DNA of 64,000 nucleotides from Paenibacillus cellulosilyticus (lineage in GTDB: Bacteria > Bacillota > Bacilli > Paenibacillales > Paenibacillaceae): NCBI RefSeq assembly GCF_003182255.1, contig NZ_QGTQ01000001.1:124001-188000 (forward strand). The letters run 5' to 3'. The position numbers and the translations under genes were made by a program. Within the stretch, counting starts at the first letter, position 1. Every line of letters begins with the position of its first letter. The notes below the pieces were generated by a model. That model was not told the origin of the DNA. It did not search any database and saw only the letters and a program-made list of their open reading frames with translations. This document shows, in pieces, positions 35,943 to 44,318 of the stretch.

Positions 35943-37795
35943 GACCAGAACCTCCTTCCAGCGAATACGACAATGACGATAACAAGACCGATAACAGCGG
36001 CAAGGCCATACGTCTGAACTTGCCCGTTCTGCAGTGAGGCGGTCGTTCGGCCCAATCCCGAAGCAGCAGCGGCGGTTAATCGGACAACACCATCTACAAC
36101 GTAGCGGTCAAACAATCGAACACCTTGGCTGAGTGCACGATAGGGACGTACGAACACTGCCGCATACAGATCGTCGATTCGGCAGCCCTGCTCCAGCAGA
36201 CGCGTTACGCGCGGCATTGCCTCTGCGATGGTACCTGGACGGATCGTTCGTTTGACATAAGCAAGCCAGCCAATATAAATGCCGAGCAGCGACACGGCTG
36301 CACTGATGATCAACACTGTTGGACTGCTGCCGTGTGTGACCGAATCATCACCGGTCAGCCAGCCGCTGAACCACTCGTTCCATGGCGTATCGACGAAGCC
36401 AGCTCCAACGGCCAATACAGCGAGCAGCGCCATTGGAAATACCATTACGGATGGTGATTCATGCGCATGATCGGCGTCGGTCGAGACCTTGCCCGCGAAG
36501 ACACGGAAGTACAGACGAGACATATACAGCGCCGTTAAGAAGGCACCCACGATACCTACGACGAACAGGAACGGATTATCATCCAGCGCAGCCGACAGAA
36601 TCGCATCCTTCGACCAGAAGCCTGAGAACGGCGGTACGCCTGATAATGCCAGAGCCCCAACGCCGAACAGGATTGCGGTCATTCGCATCGGTTTGCCCAG
36701 TCCGCCAAGCTCCCGGATATCCTGCTTCGCAGTCGCGTGAATCACACTGCCTGCCGCAAGGAACAGCAGCGCCTTGAAGAAGGCATGCGTCATCAGATGG
36801 AACATGGCGCCCGTCATCGAGCCAACACCAAGCGCAAGCATCATATATCCGAGCTGGCTAATGGTCGAATAGGCGAGTATTCGCTTAATGTCGTGCTGAG
36901 CCAGCGCAATGGTTGCCGCGAACAATGCGGTGAAGGCACCTACATAAGCCACAGTGTTCATTGCAACCGACGATGCCTCGAACAACACGAACGTCCTAGC
37001 AATAAGGAAGACACCTGCCGCAACCATCGTCGCCGCGTGGATGAGCGCACTGATTGGCGTCGGACCTTCCATCGCATCCGGCAGCCATACATGCAGCGGG
37101 AATTGACCGGATTTGCCTACTGCTCCTATAAAGATGAGCAATGCGATCAGGGTTACGATACCGTCATCGACGACACCCGATTGGCCAAGAAATACGTTCT
37201 GGATGCCCGCGAAGTCGAGCGCATGGTTCGGCATGTACCAGAACAGCAAAATAACCGCCAGCAGCAGACCGGCATCGCCGATGCGGGTGACGATGAACGC
37301 CTTCTTCGCGGCAGCCTTCGCCTCCGGCTTCTGATACCAGAAGCCAACAAGCAGGAAGGAGCACACCCCAACCAGCTCCCAGCATATATAGAGCATCAGG
37401 ATGTTATCGGCTATGACGAGCCCTAACATCGAGCAAACGAACAGCGATATGTAGCTGTAGAAGACGGTCAATCGCTCATCCGTTTTCATATAACCAGCCG
37501 AATACACGCAGACGAGGAAGCTGACGAGCGATACGATCACGAGCATCAGTGAAGTCAAATGCGTAATCTCATAGCCGATCGACAGCGTAAGGCCATTGAT
37601 TTTGATCCAGTCGATCCGATCCTGATATTCAATCCCCTCGAACAGCACGAGAATGGACAAGACAAGCGAGCAGAGCGTGCCTACGGCCCCGATGTATGGT
37701 GCCCAGCCTCTCATTCCGCGACCAAACGATAACAGCACCAGGAATGCCGCTAACGGAAAAAGAGGAACCAGCCACGCCGCCTCTGAATATGCCAT
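35939..37795 (-). CDS. nuoL: NADH-quinone oxidoreductase subunit L
   Basis: The largest antiporter-like subunit (618 residues), distal in the membrane arm and carrying the long lateral helix. Signatures are YICWELVGVCSFLLVGFWY, GKSGQFPLHVWLPDAMEGPTPISALIHAATMVAAGVFLIAR and YSTISQLGYMMLALG. The C-terminal part (~520-618) carries the amphipathic and final transmembrane helices. ATG 37795 has GGAGG ten nt upstream. Confidence 0.95.
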   Translation of the reverse strand: MAYSEAAWLVPLFPLAAFLVLLSFGRGMRGWAPYIGAVGTLCSLVLSILVLFEGIEYQDRIDWIKINGLTLSIGYEITHLTSLMLVIVSLVSFLVCVYSAGYMKTDERLTVFYSYISLFVCSMLGLVIADNILMLYICWELVGVCSFLLVGFWYQKPEAKAAAKKAFIVTRIGDAGLLLAVILLFWYMPNHALDFAGIQNVFLGQSGVVDDGIVTLIALLIFIGAVGKSGQFPLHVWLPDAMEGPTPISALIHAATMVAAGVFLIARTFVLFEASSVAMNTVAYVGAFTALFAATIALAQHDIKRILAYSTISQLGYMMLALGVGSMTGAMFHLMTHAFFKALLFLAAGSVIHATAKQDIRELGGLGKPMRMTAILFGVGALALSGVPPFSGFWSKDAILSAALDDNPFLFVVGIVGAFLTALYMSRLYFRVFAGKVSTDADHAHESPSVMVFPMALLAVLAVGAGFVDTPWNEWFSGWLTGDDSVTHGSSPTVLIISAAVSLLGIYIGWLAYVKRTIRPGTIAEAMPRVTRLLEQGCRIDDLYAAVFVRPYRALSQGVRLFDRYVVDGVVRLTAAAASGLGRTTASLQNGQVQTYGLAAVIGLVIVIVVFAGRRFWS

Positions 37796-37802
37796 TGTAC
37801 GC

Positions 37803-38105
37803 TCACCTCCTTAACTCATCGAATTCATCGGCCTTCACCGTGCCTCTTGCACGGAACAGGGCGATCAGTACCGCAACACCGACCGCTGCCTCAGCAGCAG
37901 CGACTGCAATCGTGAATAAAGCGAACACTTGGCCGGTTAGCGATGGAACCGCTCCGTATTTGGAGAACGCGACCAGGTTCAAGTTCACGCTATTTAGCAT
38001 CAGCTCGATTGACAGCAGAACGACGACGGCGTTCCGTTTAACGAATGCGCCATATAGGCCGATGCAGAACAGAATCGCCGCCATCGTTAAGTAAGATGCA
38101 AGCAT
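37803..38105 (-). CDS. nuoK: NADH-quinone oxidoreductase subunit K
   Basis: A 100-residue three-helix subunit of complex I. The two buried glutamates of the family are present in [16 protein letters not shown] and [22 protein letters not shown] lies nine nt before the ATG at 38105, just after nuoJ ends. Confidence 0.95.
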   Translation of the reverse strand: MLASYLTMAAILFCIGLYGAFVKRNAVVVLLSIELMLNSVNLNLVAFSKYGAVPSLTGQVFALFTIAVAAAEAAVGVAVLIALFRARGTVKADEFDELRR

Positions 38106-38106
38106 G

Positions 38107-38634
38107 CTACTCCGCCTCCTTCTTCGCCAAGACGACAGCGCCGATAAACGCGACGGTCAGCAGCACGGATACGATCTCGAACGGCAATACTTGATTGTGG
38201 AACAGCAAGACGCCTATCGCGGCCGTATTGTCTTCTTCCGGAACCATCCTGCCGCCGTCCATGCCCGTGAAATCCGCATCGCGGATCGCGTAGAACAGCA
38301 GCCCGAACAGCGCAAGCGCTCCAACCGCTGCGAGCGTCTCCTTCAGCGGCTTCACCGCCTCGGCCGCCGCATCACGATGATTCGTCATCATAATGCCGAA
38401 GATCATTAGAATCGAGATCGCTCCTGCGTAGATCAGCACTTGGACGAACGCCAGAAACTCTGCATCGAGCAAAATATACATGCCGCCGACGCCTAGAAAC
38501 ACAGCAGCCATCGACATGACCATATGAACGACCTTCGAGGTGCTGATCATCAGCACCGATCCGGCAATAATAAGCACAGCGAAGACGAAGAACGCTGCGT
38601 ATCCGCCGTCGAAATTAAATGTGAAGCCGTTCAT
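38107..38634 (-). CDS. nuoJ: NADH-quinone oxidoreductase subunit J
   Basis: A 175-residue five-helix subunit that forms part of the proton path near the quinone site. The sequence [30 protein letters not shown] is the conserved third helix with its pi-bulge region. The ATG directly follows the nuoI stop (TGAATG), with AAGGGAGG inside the end of nuoI. Confidence 0.95.
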   Translation of the reverse strand: MNGFTFNFDGGYAAFFVFAVLIIAGSVLMISTSKVVHMVMSMAAVFLGVGGMYILLDAEFLAFVQVLIYAGAISILMIFGIMMTNHRDAAAEAVKPLKETLAAVGALALFGLLFYAIRDADFTGMDGGRMVPEEDNTAAIGVLLFHNQVLPFEIVSVLLTVAFIGAVVLAKKEAE

Positions 38635-39084
38635 TCATTTGGCGCCTCCCTTCTGCGGCGCTCCAATGTTGTTGTTGTCCTCGCGAACGCGCGTATTGTT
38701 GTCCGTCAGCCACTCCCGGTCCTTATACAGCTCATCACGGCTGTACGCGGCCAGCTCGAAGTTGCCGGTCATCACAATCGCCTCGGTTGGACAAACCTCT
38801 GTACATAGGTCGCACAAGATACATATTTCGAAATTAAGATCAAACGTATCGATCACTTTCCCTTTCTTCTCCGGGTCAGGGTTCGGCTTGCCGGTCAGCG
38901 TAATGCATTCCGTTGGACAGATGCGCGCACACTGGTTGCAAACGATGCACAGCTCCGGTATAAAATGCTGAATGCCTCTATACCGCTCCGGCATCATATA
39001 AGGCGTATCGGGGTACGAGGTCGTCACTTTCGGAGCGGTCAACGCTTTCAGCGTGACGCCCATTCCTTTCAACATCCCTTTCAT
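38635..39084 (-). CDS. nuoI: NADH-quinone oxidoreductase subunit I (2x[4Fe-4S])
   Basis: A 149-residue ferredoxin-like subunit. Two cluster motifs, CIVCNQCARICPTECI and CILCDLCTEVCPTEAI, bind the N6a and N6b clusters that pass electrons toward NuoB. In this operon, which lacks nuoEFG, NuoI is the most peripheral iron-sulfur protein and so a likely entry point for electrons. ATG 39084 follows AGGAGG at eight nt. Confidence 0.95.
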   Translation of the reverse strand: MKGMLKGMGVTLKALTAPKVTTSYPDTPYMMPERYRGIQHFIPELCIVCNQCARICPTECITLTGKPNPDPEKKGKVIDTFDLNFEICILCDLCTEVCPTEAIVMTGNFELAAYSRDELYKDREWLTDNNTRVREDNNNIGAPQKGGAK

Positions 39085-39109
39085 ACCGCAAGCCTCCTAA
39101 AGGTTAGAT

Positions 39110-40123
39110 CTAGCGCTGGAACAGCTCATAGAAGAGCGCTGTTAAGAAGATGTTCACGAGCGACAGCGGAAGCAGCAGCTTCCAGCCAAGGCCCATCAGC
39201 TGATCGATACGAATGCGCGGCAGCGTTGCACGCAGCCAGAACAGGAAGAAGACGATAAAGGCGAACTTCAGCGCGAACCAGATGATGCCCGGTATAAAAT
39301 CAAGGAACGGCGCCGGCGCGTGCCAGCCACCGAGGAACAGCGTAGTTGCAAGGCCCGCTATCGCATAGACGTACACATATTCCGTCAGCATGAAGAAGGC
39401 GAAGCGGAAGCCGCTGTACTCGACATGGTAGCCGGCCACCAGCTCCGACTCTGCCTCCGGCAGGTCAAATGGCGTCCGATTCAGCTCGGAGATTGCAGCG
39501 ACGACGAAGACGGCGAAGCCGATGATCTGGGGCAGGAAGTTCCAGTCCCAGAACCAGCCGCCGGACTGCGCATCGACGATGCCGCGCAGATTGAGCGTCC
39601 CGCTCATCATGACGACGCCGGTAACGGAGATGACAAGCGGAACCTCATAGCTGATCATTTGCGCAGCGGAGCGCATGCCGCCGAGCAGCGCGTATTTGTT
39701 ATTGGACGCCCAGCCGCCAAGCACGATGGCTAGCGTGGATATGCCCGAGAGCGCCACATAGTAGAGCAAGCCGACATTCAGGTCGGCGAAATACAGCTTT
39801 TGCGTATAGGGGATAACAGCCAACACGGCAAAGCTCGGAATAAAGGCCAGCACAGGGGCGAATACGAACAACAGCCGGTCTGCTTTGCGCGGAATCGTAT
39901 CCTCCTTGATGAGCAGCTTCAGAATATCGGCAACCGACTGCAGCAGCCCAAGCGGGCCGACCCGGTTCGGACCTTGACGATACTGCATCCAGCCGATGAC
40001 TTTGCGCTCGAAATAGATCGCATAAGTAACGAACCCGAGCACAACGAGCATGAGCACGACGCCCCAGAGAAACACGACCAGCGCATCGTACCAGGTCACA
40101 GGAGATGACGACAGCCAATCCAT
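39110..40123 (-). CDS. nuoH: NADH-quinone oxidoreductase subunit H
   Basis: A 337-residue eight-helix subunit forming the quinone chamber. It shows YFERKVIGWMQYRQGPNRVGPLGLLQSVADILKLLIKED and the acidic loop FDLPEAESELVAGYHVEYSG, both typical. The ATG overlaps the nuoD stop (TGATG). Confidence 0.96.
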   Translation of the reverse strand: MDWLSSSPVTWYDALVVFLWGVVLMLVVLGFVTYAIYFERKVIGWMQYRQGPNRVGPLGLLQSVADILKLLIKEDTIPRKADRLLFVFAPVLAFIPSFAVLAVIPYTQKLYFADLNVGLLYYVALSGISTLAIVLGGWASNNKYALLGGMRSAAQMISYEVPLVISVTGVVMMSGTLNLRGIVDAQSGGWFWDWNFLPQIIGFAVFVVAAISELNRTPFDLPEAESELVAGYHVEYSGFRFAFFMLTEYVYVYAIAGLATTLFLGGWHAPAPFLDFIPGIIWFALKFAFIVFFLFWLRATLPRIRIDQLMGLGWKLLLPLSLVNIFLTALFYELFQR

Positions 40124-41229
40124 CAGGCATCAACCTCCCCGACGACAATATCAATGCCGCCCAGAATCGTAATGAGGTTAGTCATCGTCTCGCCGACCAG
40201 CAGCTTCGGAAGAATTTGCAGATTTACAAAAGACGGCCGTCTGAACTTGAGCCGGTACGGCTCTGCTTTGCCCTTGGACACGATATGACAGCCGATCTCG
40301 CCGCGCGGCGATTCGATCGCCACATAGGACTCGCCTGCCGGCGGACGAATCGCACGCGGCACCTTGCCCATCGTCTCGCCGCCTTCGGGCATTTGCTCAA
40401 GCGCTTGTCTGAGGATGCGGAGGCTCTGGCGAATTTCTTCAAGGCGAAGTAGGTAACGATCATAGCAGTCCCCATTCTTGCCGACAGGCACGTCGAACTC
40501 GAAGCGGTCGTACAGACTGTAAGGCTCATTGCGGCGCAGATCCCATTGGACCCCCGTACAACGCAGGTTCGCACCGGACAAGCCGTAACGAATCGCCGTC
40601 TCGGCATCGTAACGGCCGATGCCTTGGATGCGGGACAGGAATATTTCATTGCCCGATACGAGCCGATCGTATTCCTCGATCTTCTTCTCCATGTACGGAA
40701 TGAACGCCCGTACTTTATCGAGCCAGCCAGGGGGAGCGTCCCACTTCACCCCGCCTACCCGCATGTAATTGTAGGTCAGACGGGCACCGCTCAGCTCATT
40801 GAACAGCTGCACGATCGTCTCCCGATCACGGAAGGCGAACAGGAACGGGCTCATCGCGCCGATGTCGAGCAAGTAGGTGCCCCACCAGACGAGATGGCTC
40901 GCCACACGCTGCATCTCCATTACGATGAGACGAAGAAACTCCGCCCGTTCGGGTACCTCGAGCCCCATCATTTTCTCCACGGCGTGGCACAGTACGTAGT
41001 TGTTCGTCATCGCGGACACATAGTCCATCCGATCAGTGTAAGGGATGATTTGCGTAAAATTCAAGTTCTCCGCGAGCTTCTCCGTTCCTCGGTGCAAGTA
41101 GCCCATGACAGGCGTTGCTTCGGTGATGATCTCACCATCGAGCTTCACGATAATCCGAAACACGCCATGCGTACTCGGATGCTGCGGACCAACGTTCAAC
41201 AGCAGTTCTTCCGTTCGTATCGCGCCCAC
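40123..41229 (-). CDS. nuoD: NADH-quinone oxidoreductase subunit D
   Basis: The 49-kDa-type subunit (368 residues), related to NiFe-hydrogenase large subunits and forming the quinone site with NuoB. Key parts are NVGPQHPSTHGVFR with its quinone-site His, MGYLHRGTEKLAEN, YTDRMDYVSAMTNN and ESPRGEIGCHIVSKG. The frame is open to 41289, but GTG 41229 follows GGAGGTGTAAC, whose GGAGG lies in the last codons of nuoC and whose TAA is the nuoC stop. Confidence 0.95.
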   Translation of the reverse strand: MGAIRTEELLLNVGPQHPSTHGVFRIIVKLDGEIITEATPVMGYLHRGTEKLAENLNFTQIIPYTDRMDYVSAMTNNYVLCHAVEKMMGLEVPERAEFLRLIVMEMQRVASHLVWWGTYLLDIGAMSPFLFAFRDRETIVQLFNELSGARLTYNYMRVGGVKWDAPPGWLDKVRAFIPYMEKKIEEYDRLVSGNEIFLSRIQGIGRYDAETAIRYGLSGANLRCTGVQWDLRRNEPYSLYDRFEFDVPVGKNGDCYDRYLLRLEEIRQSLRILRQALEQMPEGGETMGKVPRAIRPPAGESYVAIESPRGEIGCHIVSKGKAEPYRLKFRRPSFVNLQILPKLLVGETMTNLITILGGIDIVVGEVDA

Positions 41230-41230
41230 G

Positions 41231-42157
41231 TTACACCTCCGGATCAAGCGGCTCGTAGTCTTTGCGCAGCGGATGGCCAATCCAATCATCCGGCATCATA
41301 ATGCGCCGCAGATCCGGATGGCCTTTGAAATGGATGCCTAGCAGATCGTATATTTCTCGCTCATTCCAGTTGGCCGTCTCCCACACAGGAGTTACAGAAT
41401 CCAGTACCGGATCGCTGCGGTCAGCGCGCGCCTTCAGCGCATAACGTTGGCCGCTGGCCATATTCACAAGGTGATAGACGACTTCCATATGTGTCTCGTA
41501 ATCAACGCCAGACACATTGCGCAGATAGCTGCAACCCAGTGCCTCATGCGCGTGAAACAGCTCTGCCGTCCGCCGCAAATACGGCGGACGAATAACAAGC
41601 GTCGGCATGTGCGAGCCAAGCTCGTTCACATAAGCCTCCTCGATCGCGTCCACGTCCACGAGCTCGCGGACGAGCGCCGCTGCCGCGTCCAGCTGCGGCT
41701 GCAGCGGCGACGGCTCCTTCGGCGCAGCCGGCGCGGCATCGGCCGCTGCACCAGCTGCGGCACGCGGAGCCCGCGCTGGCCGCTCGGCTGGCGCTGCTGG
41801 CGCAGGCGCACCGCCTTCGGCGCCGCCCGCTTCCGCGGCAGCTTTCGCCGCTGCACGCGCCGCTCTCGCCTCGGCCGCCGCTTGGCGCTTCGCCTCGCGC
41901 TCTGCCTCCGCCGCCGTCGCTTCGCTTGCCGCGCCCTCGCTCGCCGGCGCTGGGGCTTCGCCCTCAGCCTTAACCCCCACCTGCGCAGCTTCGCTCTGCA
42001 CCTTATCTACTGGCGCTTCGCTGTCAGCCTTATCAGCCTCTATGACCTTACCATCAGCCTTATCTGCTGCTTCACTGGCCTCGCCTTCAGCCTTCTTCTC
42101 TACCTCACCCGTTTCCCTCGACGTCACGTCCTTCGTATCCTCTTGATGCTCGCTCAT
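41231..42157 (-). CDS. nuoC: NADH-quinone oxidoreductase subunit C with long Ala/Glu-rich N-terminus
   Basis: The C-terminal ~150 residues are the 30-kDa-type complex I subunit: LVIRPPYLRRTAELFHAHEALGCSYLRNVSGVDY, then NWNEREIYDLLGIHFKGHPDLRRIMMPDDW. The first ~155 residues are low-complexity, made of Ala, Glu, Lys, Asp, Pro with no predicted fold beyond possible helix (repeats such as ADKADGKVIEADKADSE). This extension is not part of the conserved subunit. The ATG at 42157 has AGGTGA upstream, overlapping the nuoB stop. Confidence 0.93.
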   Translation of the reverse strand: MSEHQEDTKDVTSRETGEVEKKAEGEASEAADKADGKVIEADKADSEAPVDKVQSEAAQVGVKAEGEAPAPASEGAASEATAAEAEREAKRQAAAEARAARAAAKAAAEAGGAEGGAPAPAAPAERPARAPRAAAGAAADAAPAAPKEPSPLQPQLDAAAALVRELVDVDAIEEAYVNELGSHMPTLVIRPPYLRRTAELFHAHEALGCSYLRNVSGVDYETHMEVVYHLVNMASGQRYALKARADRSDPVLDSVTPVWETANWNEREIYDLLGIHFKGHPDLRRIMMPDDWIGHPLRKDYEPLDPEV

Positions 42158-42160
42158 GCC

Positions 42161-42673
42161 TTAAGTCACCTGCTTCCCAGTCTTCGCCTCATAGCGAATC
42201 TTGTGCTGCAGCTTATTTATCCCGTAGATGAGTGCCGCCGGACTCGGCGGACAGCCAGGAATATATACGTCGACAGGCACGATCTGATCGACGCCTTTGA
42301 TGACCGCATAAGACTTCACATAAGGTCCGCCCGCCGTCGCGCAAGACCCCATCGCAATGACCCACTTCGGCTCTGGCATTTGGTCGTAGAGACGGCGAAG
42401 CAGCGGTCCCATCTTTTTCGTAACCGTTCCCGAGACGATCATAACGTCTGCCTGCCGAGGCGATGTGCGGAACATGACGCCGAACCGGTCAAGGTCATAG
42501 TGCGACGCGCCCGTCCCCATCATCTCAATGGCACAGCATGCAAGCCCGAACGTCAGCGGCCACAGCGAATTGCTGCGCGCCCACGCCTTGACCTGCTCCA
42601 ATGTTCCGAGAAACACATTACGTTCCAGCTCCTGTCGCTCTTCCTGCGTAATCCAATCTAAATTGAATTCCAT
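42161..42673 (-). CDS. nuoB: NADH-quinone oxidoreductase subunit B
   Basis: A 170-residue subunit carrying cluster N2, the last electron carrier before quinone. Cluster ligands are the CC pair in [11 protein letters not shown], the Cys in [11 protein letters not shown] and the Cys in [15 protein letters not shown]. It overlaps the end of nuoA by 16 nt. Confidence 0.96.
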   Translation of the reverse strand: MEFNLDWITQEERQELERNVFLGTLEQVKAWARSNSLWPLTFGLACCAIEMMGTGASHYDLDRFGVMFRTSPRQADVMIVSGTVTKKMGPLLRRLYDQMPEPKWVIAMGSCATAGGPYVKSYAVIKGVDQIVPVDVYIPGCPPSPAALIYGINKLQHKIRYEAKTGKQVT

Positions 42674-43029
42674 GTCAGCACCTTCTTCTTCCAGGCATAG
42701 GCAAGACCAAGCACGAGCATTGCAGCGAACAACAGCATCTCCACCATCGCAAAAAGGCCGAGCTTCTTATAAGCAACGGCCCATGGATATAGGAAAACGG
42801 TTTCTACATCAAAAATAACAAACATAAGCGCATAGTGATAATAGCGCACGTTGAACCGAACTTGTCCTTCCCCCACAGGTTCGTTGCCACTCTCGTACGT
42901 TGCTTGCTTCGGATCGGTAGGTTTAGAGGGACGAAGCAGACGGCCGACAGTAAGAGCAGCTACAGGCAGTAGAATTCCTAACAAGATGAAAATCGCAACG
43001 ACGATGTACTGATTCATGTACATATTCAC
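42658..43029 (-). CDS. nuoA: NADH-quinone oxidoreductase subunit A
   Basis: A three-helix membrane subunit (123 residues), first gene of the operon. The conserved loop [36 protein letters not shown] is clear, including the FDVE acidic motif. The frame opens at 43050; GTG 43029 lies seven nt after GGAGG and is preferred. A promoter with extended -10 lies 70-100 nt upstream. Confidence 0.94.
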   Translation of the reverse strand: MNMYMNQYIVVAIFILLGILLPVAALTVGRLLRPSKPTDPKQATYESGNEPVGEGQVRFNVRYYHYALMFVIFDVETVFLYPWAVAYKKLGLFAMVEMLLFAAMLVLGLAYAWKKKVLTWNSI

Positions 43030-43101
43030 CCGTTCACCTCCATTAGTCATAGCTAGCTACAACGTCTGAACACGACGAGCAGGGCAAAAAATTCCTTCAT
43101 A

Positions 43102-43130
43102 ATTATAACAAAAGCTGTTACTAGCGTCTA
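43102..43130 (-). promoter_or_regulatory. SigA promoter of the nuo operon
   Basis: Minus strand TAGACG (43125-43130), 17-nt spacer, TATAAT (43102-43107) with an upstream TG (extended -10, TGTTATAAT). The leader would be about 65 nt. Confidence 0.6.
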
Positions 43131-43616
43131 TGAAATACATTTCTGTATCCCTCTTACGCACAACTCCTTCGTGCCATCCTCGAAAGCACGCAGGCCGCTC
43201 CAAACAATAAGTCGACAGTAACGTACTCGTCTTGTATCCCTATTCGCCAGAAGGACGGCTTATGCCTGCTTGTTCCGAATTGAAATTCCCTGCTAGGCCC
43301 GCCCAAATAGACAGGGTATGCTTCTCAGCGCCTTGCATCAACTGCAAGACTTGCGCAACTGGAACTTGAACCTACTGTTGTCTCTACTCTTACGTTTGCA
43401 GCAGCGCTTATCTAGTCGGAATTTTTCCTTTTCTATGCCTAAAGGTTGTATTGGAGCTTATCAACCCTTGTTAGCGTCAAAATGGGCCGAATTCCCCGCC
43501 ATAACCTCAATAGCAACCGCCACGCACTCGAACCTCGCATTTTCGATAAAATAGCCGCCGTGGCAACCGCTAGATGCACCGCTTCGGCATTTGCAGTAGA
43601 AAATAGAATAGCTGCA
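43131..43616. other. Gene-free stretch between nuo promoter and dps terminator
   Basis: About 490 nt with only short frames lacking ribosome-binding sites or recognisable content. No repeat, RNA gene or further promoter was identified. Confidence 0.5.
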
Positions 43617-43656
43617 GAAAAAAGAGCGCTCCCCAAGGCTTCCCCAAGGAACGCTC
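43617..43656 (-). terminator. Rho-independent terminator after dps
   Basis: An 11-bp stem with an 11-nt loop (43624-43656; some G-U pairs) is followed on the minus strand by TTTTTTCT, 35 nt past the dps stop. Confidence 0.88.
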
Positions 43657-43690
43657 CTTCACCATGTTCATTATCCAATTCCTCGCACGT

Positions 43691-44167
43691 TCATCCCAAA
43701 AAAGCACGCAGCATCCAAAGATGCTTCTGAACCTCTTCCCTGCGCGTAATGAGCAGATCAGCTGTTGGCGGGTCTCCCGCTTCATCCGCAAGCGCTGCCC
43801 CTTCGCCAAGCCTGTCCGCAATGCCGGCAAAGTCGTCAGCAAGTGACCGCACCATCGCCGTTGCATCTTCACTGCCAGAAGCCTCGGTTACCTTCGACTG
43901 CTCAAGAAAAGCCTTTATGGTCGACACCGGCTTGCCGCCGAGCGCCAAGATTCGTTCTGCCACTGCATCAACGAACAACGATGCTTCGTTATACAGCTCC
44001 TCGAATTTGACATGCAGCGTATAGAAATTTGGCCCCTTTACATTCCAATGGTAATCATGCAGCTTTACATACAGCACGCTCCAATCAGCCAATTGGCTGT
44101 TGAGTACCGCGACAACGCTGCCGCCTTGAGCCGACTTGTCCCTCTCTGCTGTTACTTGATTTGCCAT
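43691..44167 (-). CDS. dps: Dps-family ferritin-like DNA-protection protein
   Basis: A 158-residue mini-ferritin expected to form a dodecamer that oxidises iron with peroxide and protects DNA. The ferroxidase residues His40 and His52 (DYHWNVKGPNFYTLH), Asp67 and Glu71 (FVDAVAERI) are present. The N-terminus is short and not strongly basic, so DNA binding may be weak. ATG 44167 follows AAAGGAG. It is a single-gene unit, divergent from the germination cluster. Confidence 0.93.
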   Translation of the reverse strand: MANQVTAERDKSAQGGSVVAVLNSQLADWSVLYVKLHDYHWNVKGPNFYTLHVKFEELYNEASLFVDAVAERILALGGKPVSTIKAFLEQSKVTEASGSEDATAMVRSLADDFAGIADRLGEGAALADEAGDPPTADLLITRREEVQKHLWMLRAFLG

Positions 44168-44241
44168 TATCCCATTCTCCTTTCGGCCTACTCGTACGTC
44201 GTTCCCGAACGCACAAGTCTCAGCATGTTAAACAAAATTAG

Positions 44242-44270
44242 CATTTATTACATTCCCATGTATTATTCAA
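44242..44270 (-). promoter_or_regulatory. Candidate promoter of dps
   Basis: Minus strand TTGAAT (44265-44270), 17-nt spacer, TAAATG (44242-44247). It overlaps the region of the divergent ger promoter. No clear SigB or PerR site was seen. Confidence 0.4.
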
Positions 44271-44290
44271 CTGGAAAAATGAACAAAATA
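44260..44290 (+). promoter_or_regulatory. Candidate SigG promoter of the ger cluster
   Basis: GTATT (44260-44264), 19-nt spacer, CAAAATA (44284-44290). The -10 fits the SigG pattern CAWAMTA; the -35 is close to GHATR and the spacing one nt long. ger operons are expressed by SigG in the forespore. Confidence 0.45.
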
Positions 44291-44318
44291 ACGACAAATC
44301 AGGTACGGGGAGATGCCG

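Noticed and set aside
41447-42661. 404-codon open frame on the plus strand across nuoC and nuoB
   Set aside because: Arg-rich translation antisense to the GC-rich, low-complexity part of nuoC; no ribosome-binding site and no recognisable domain.
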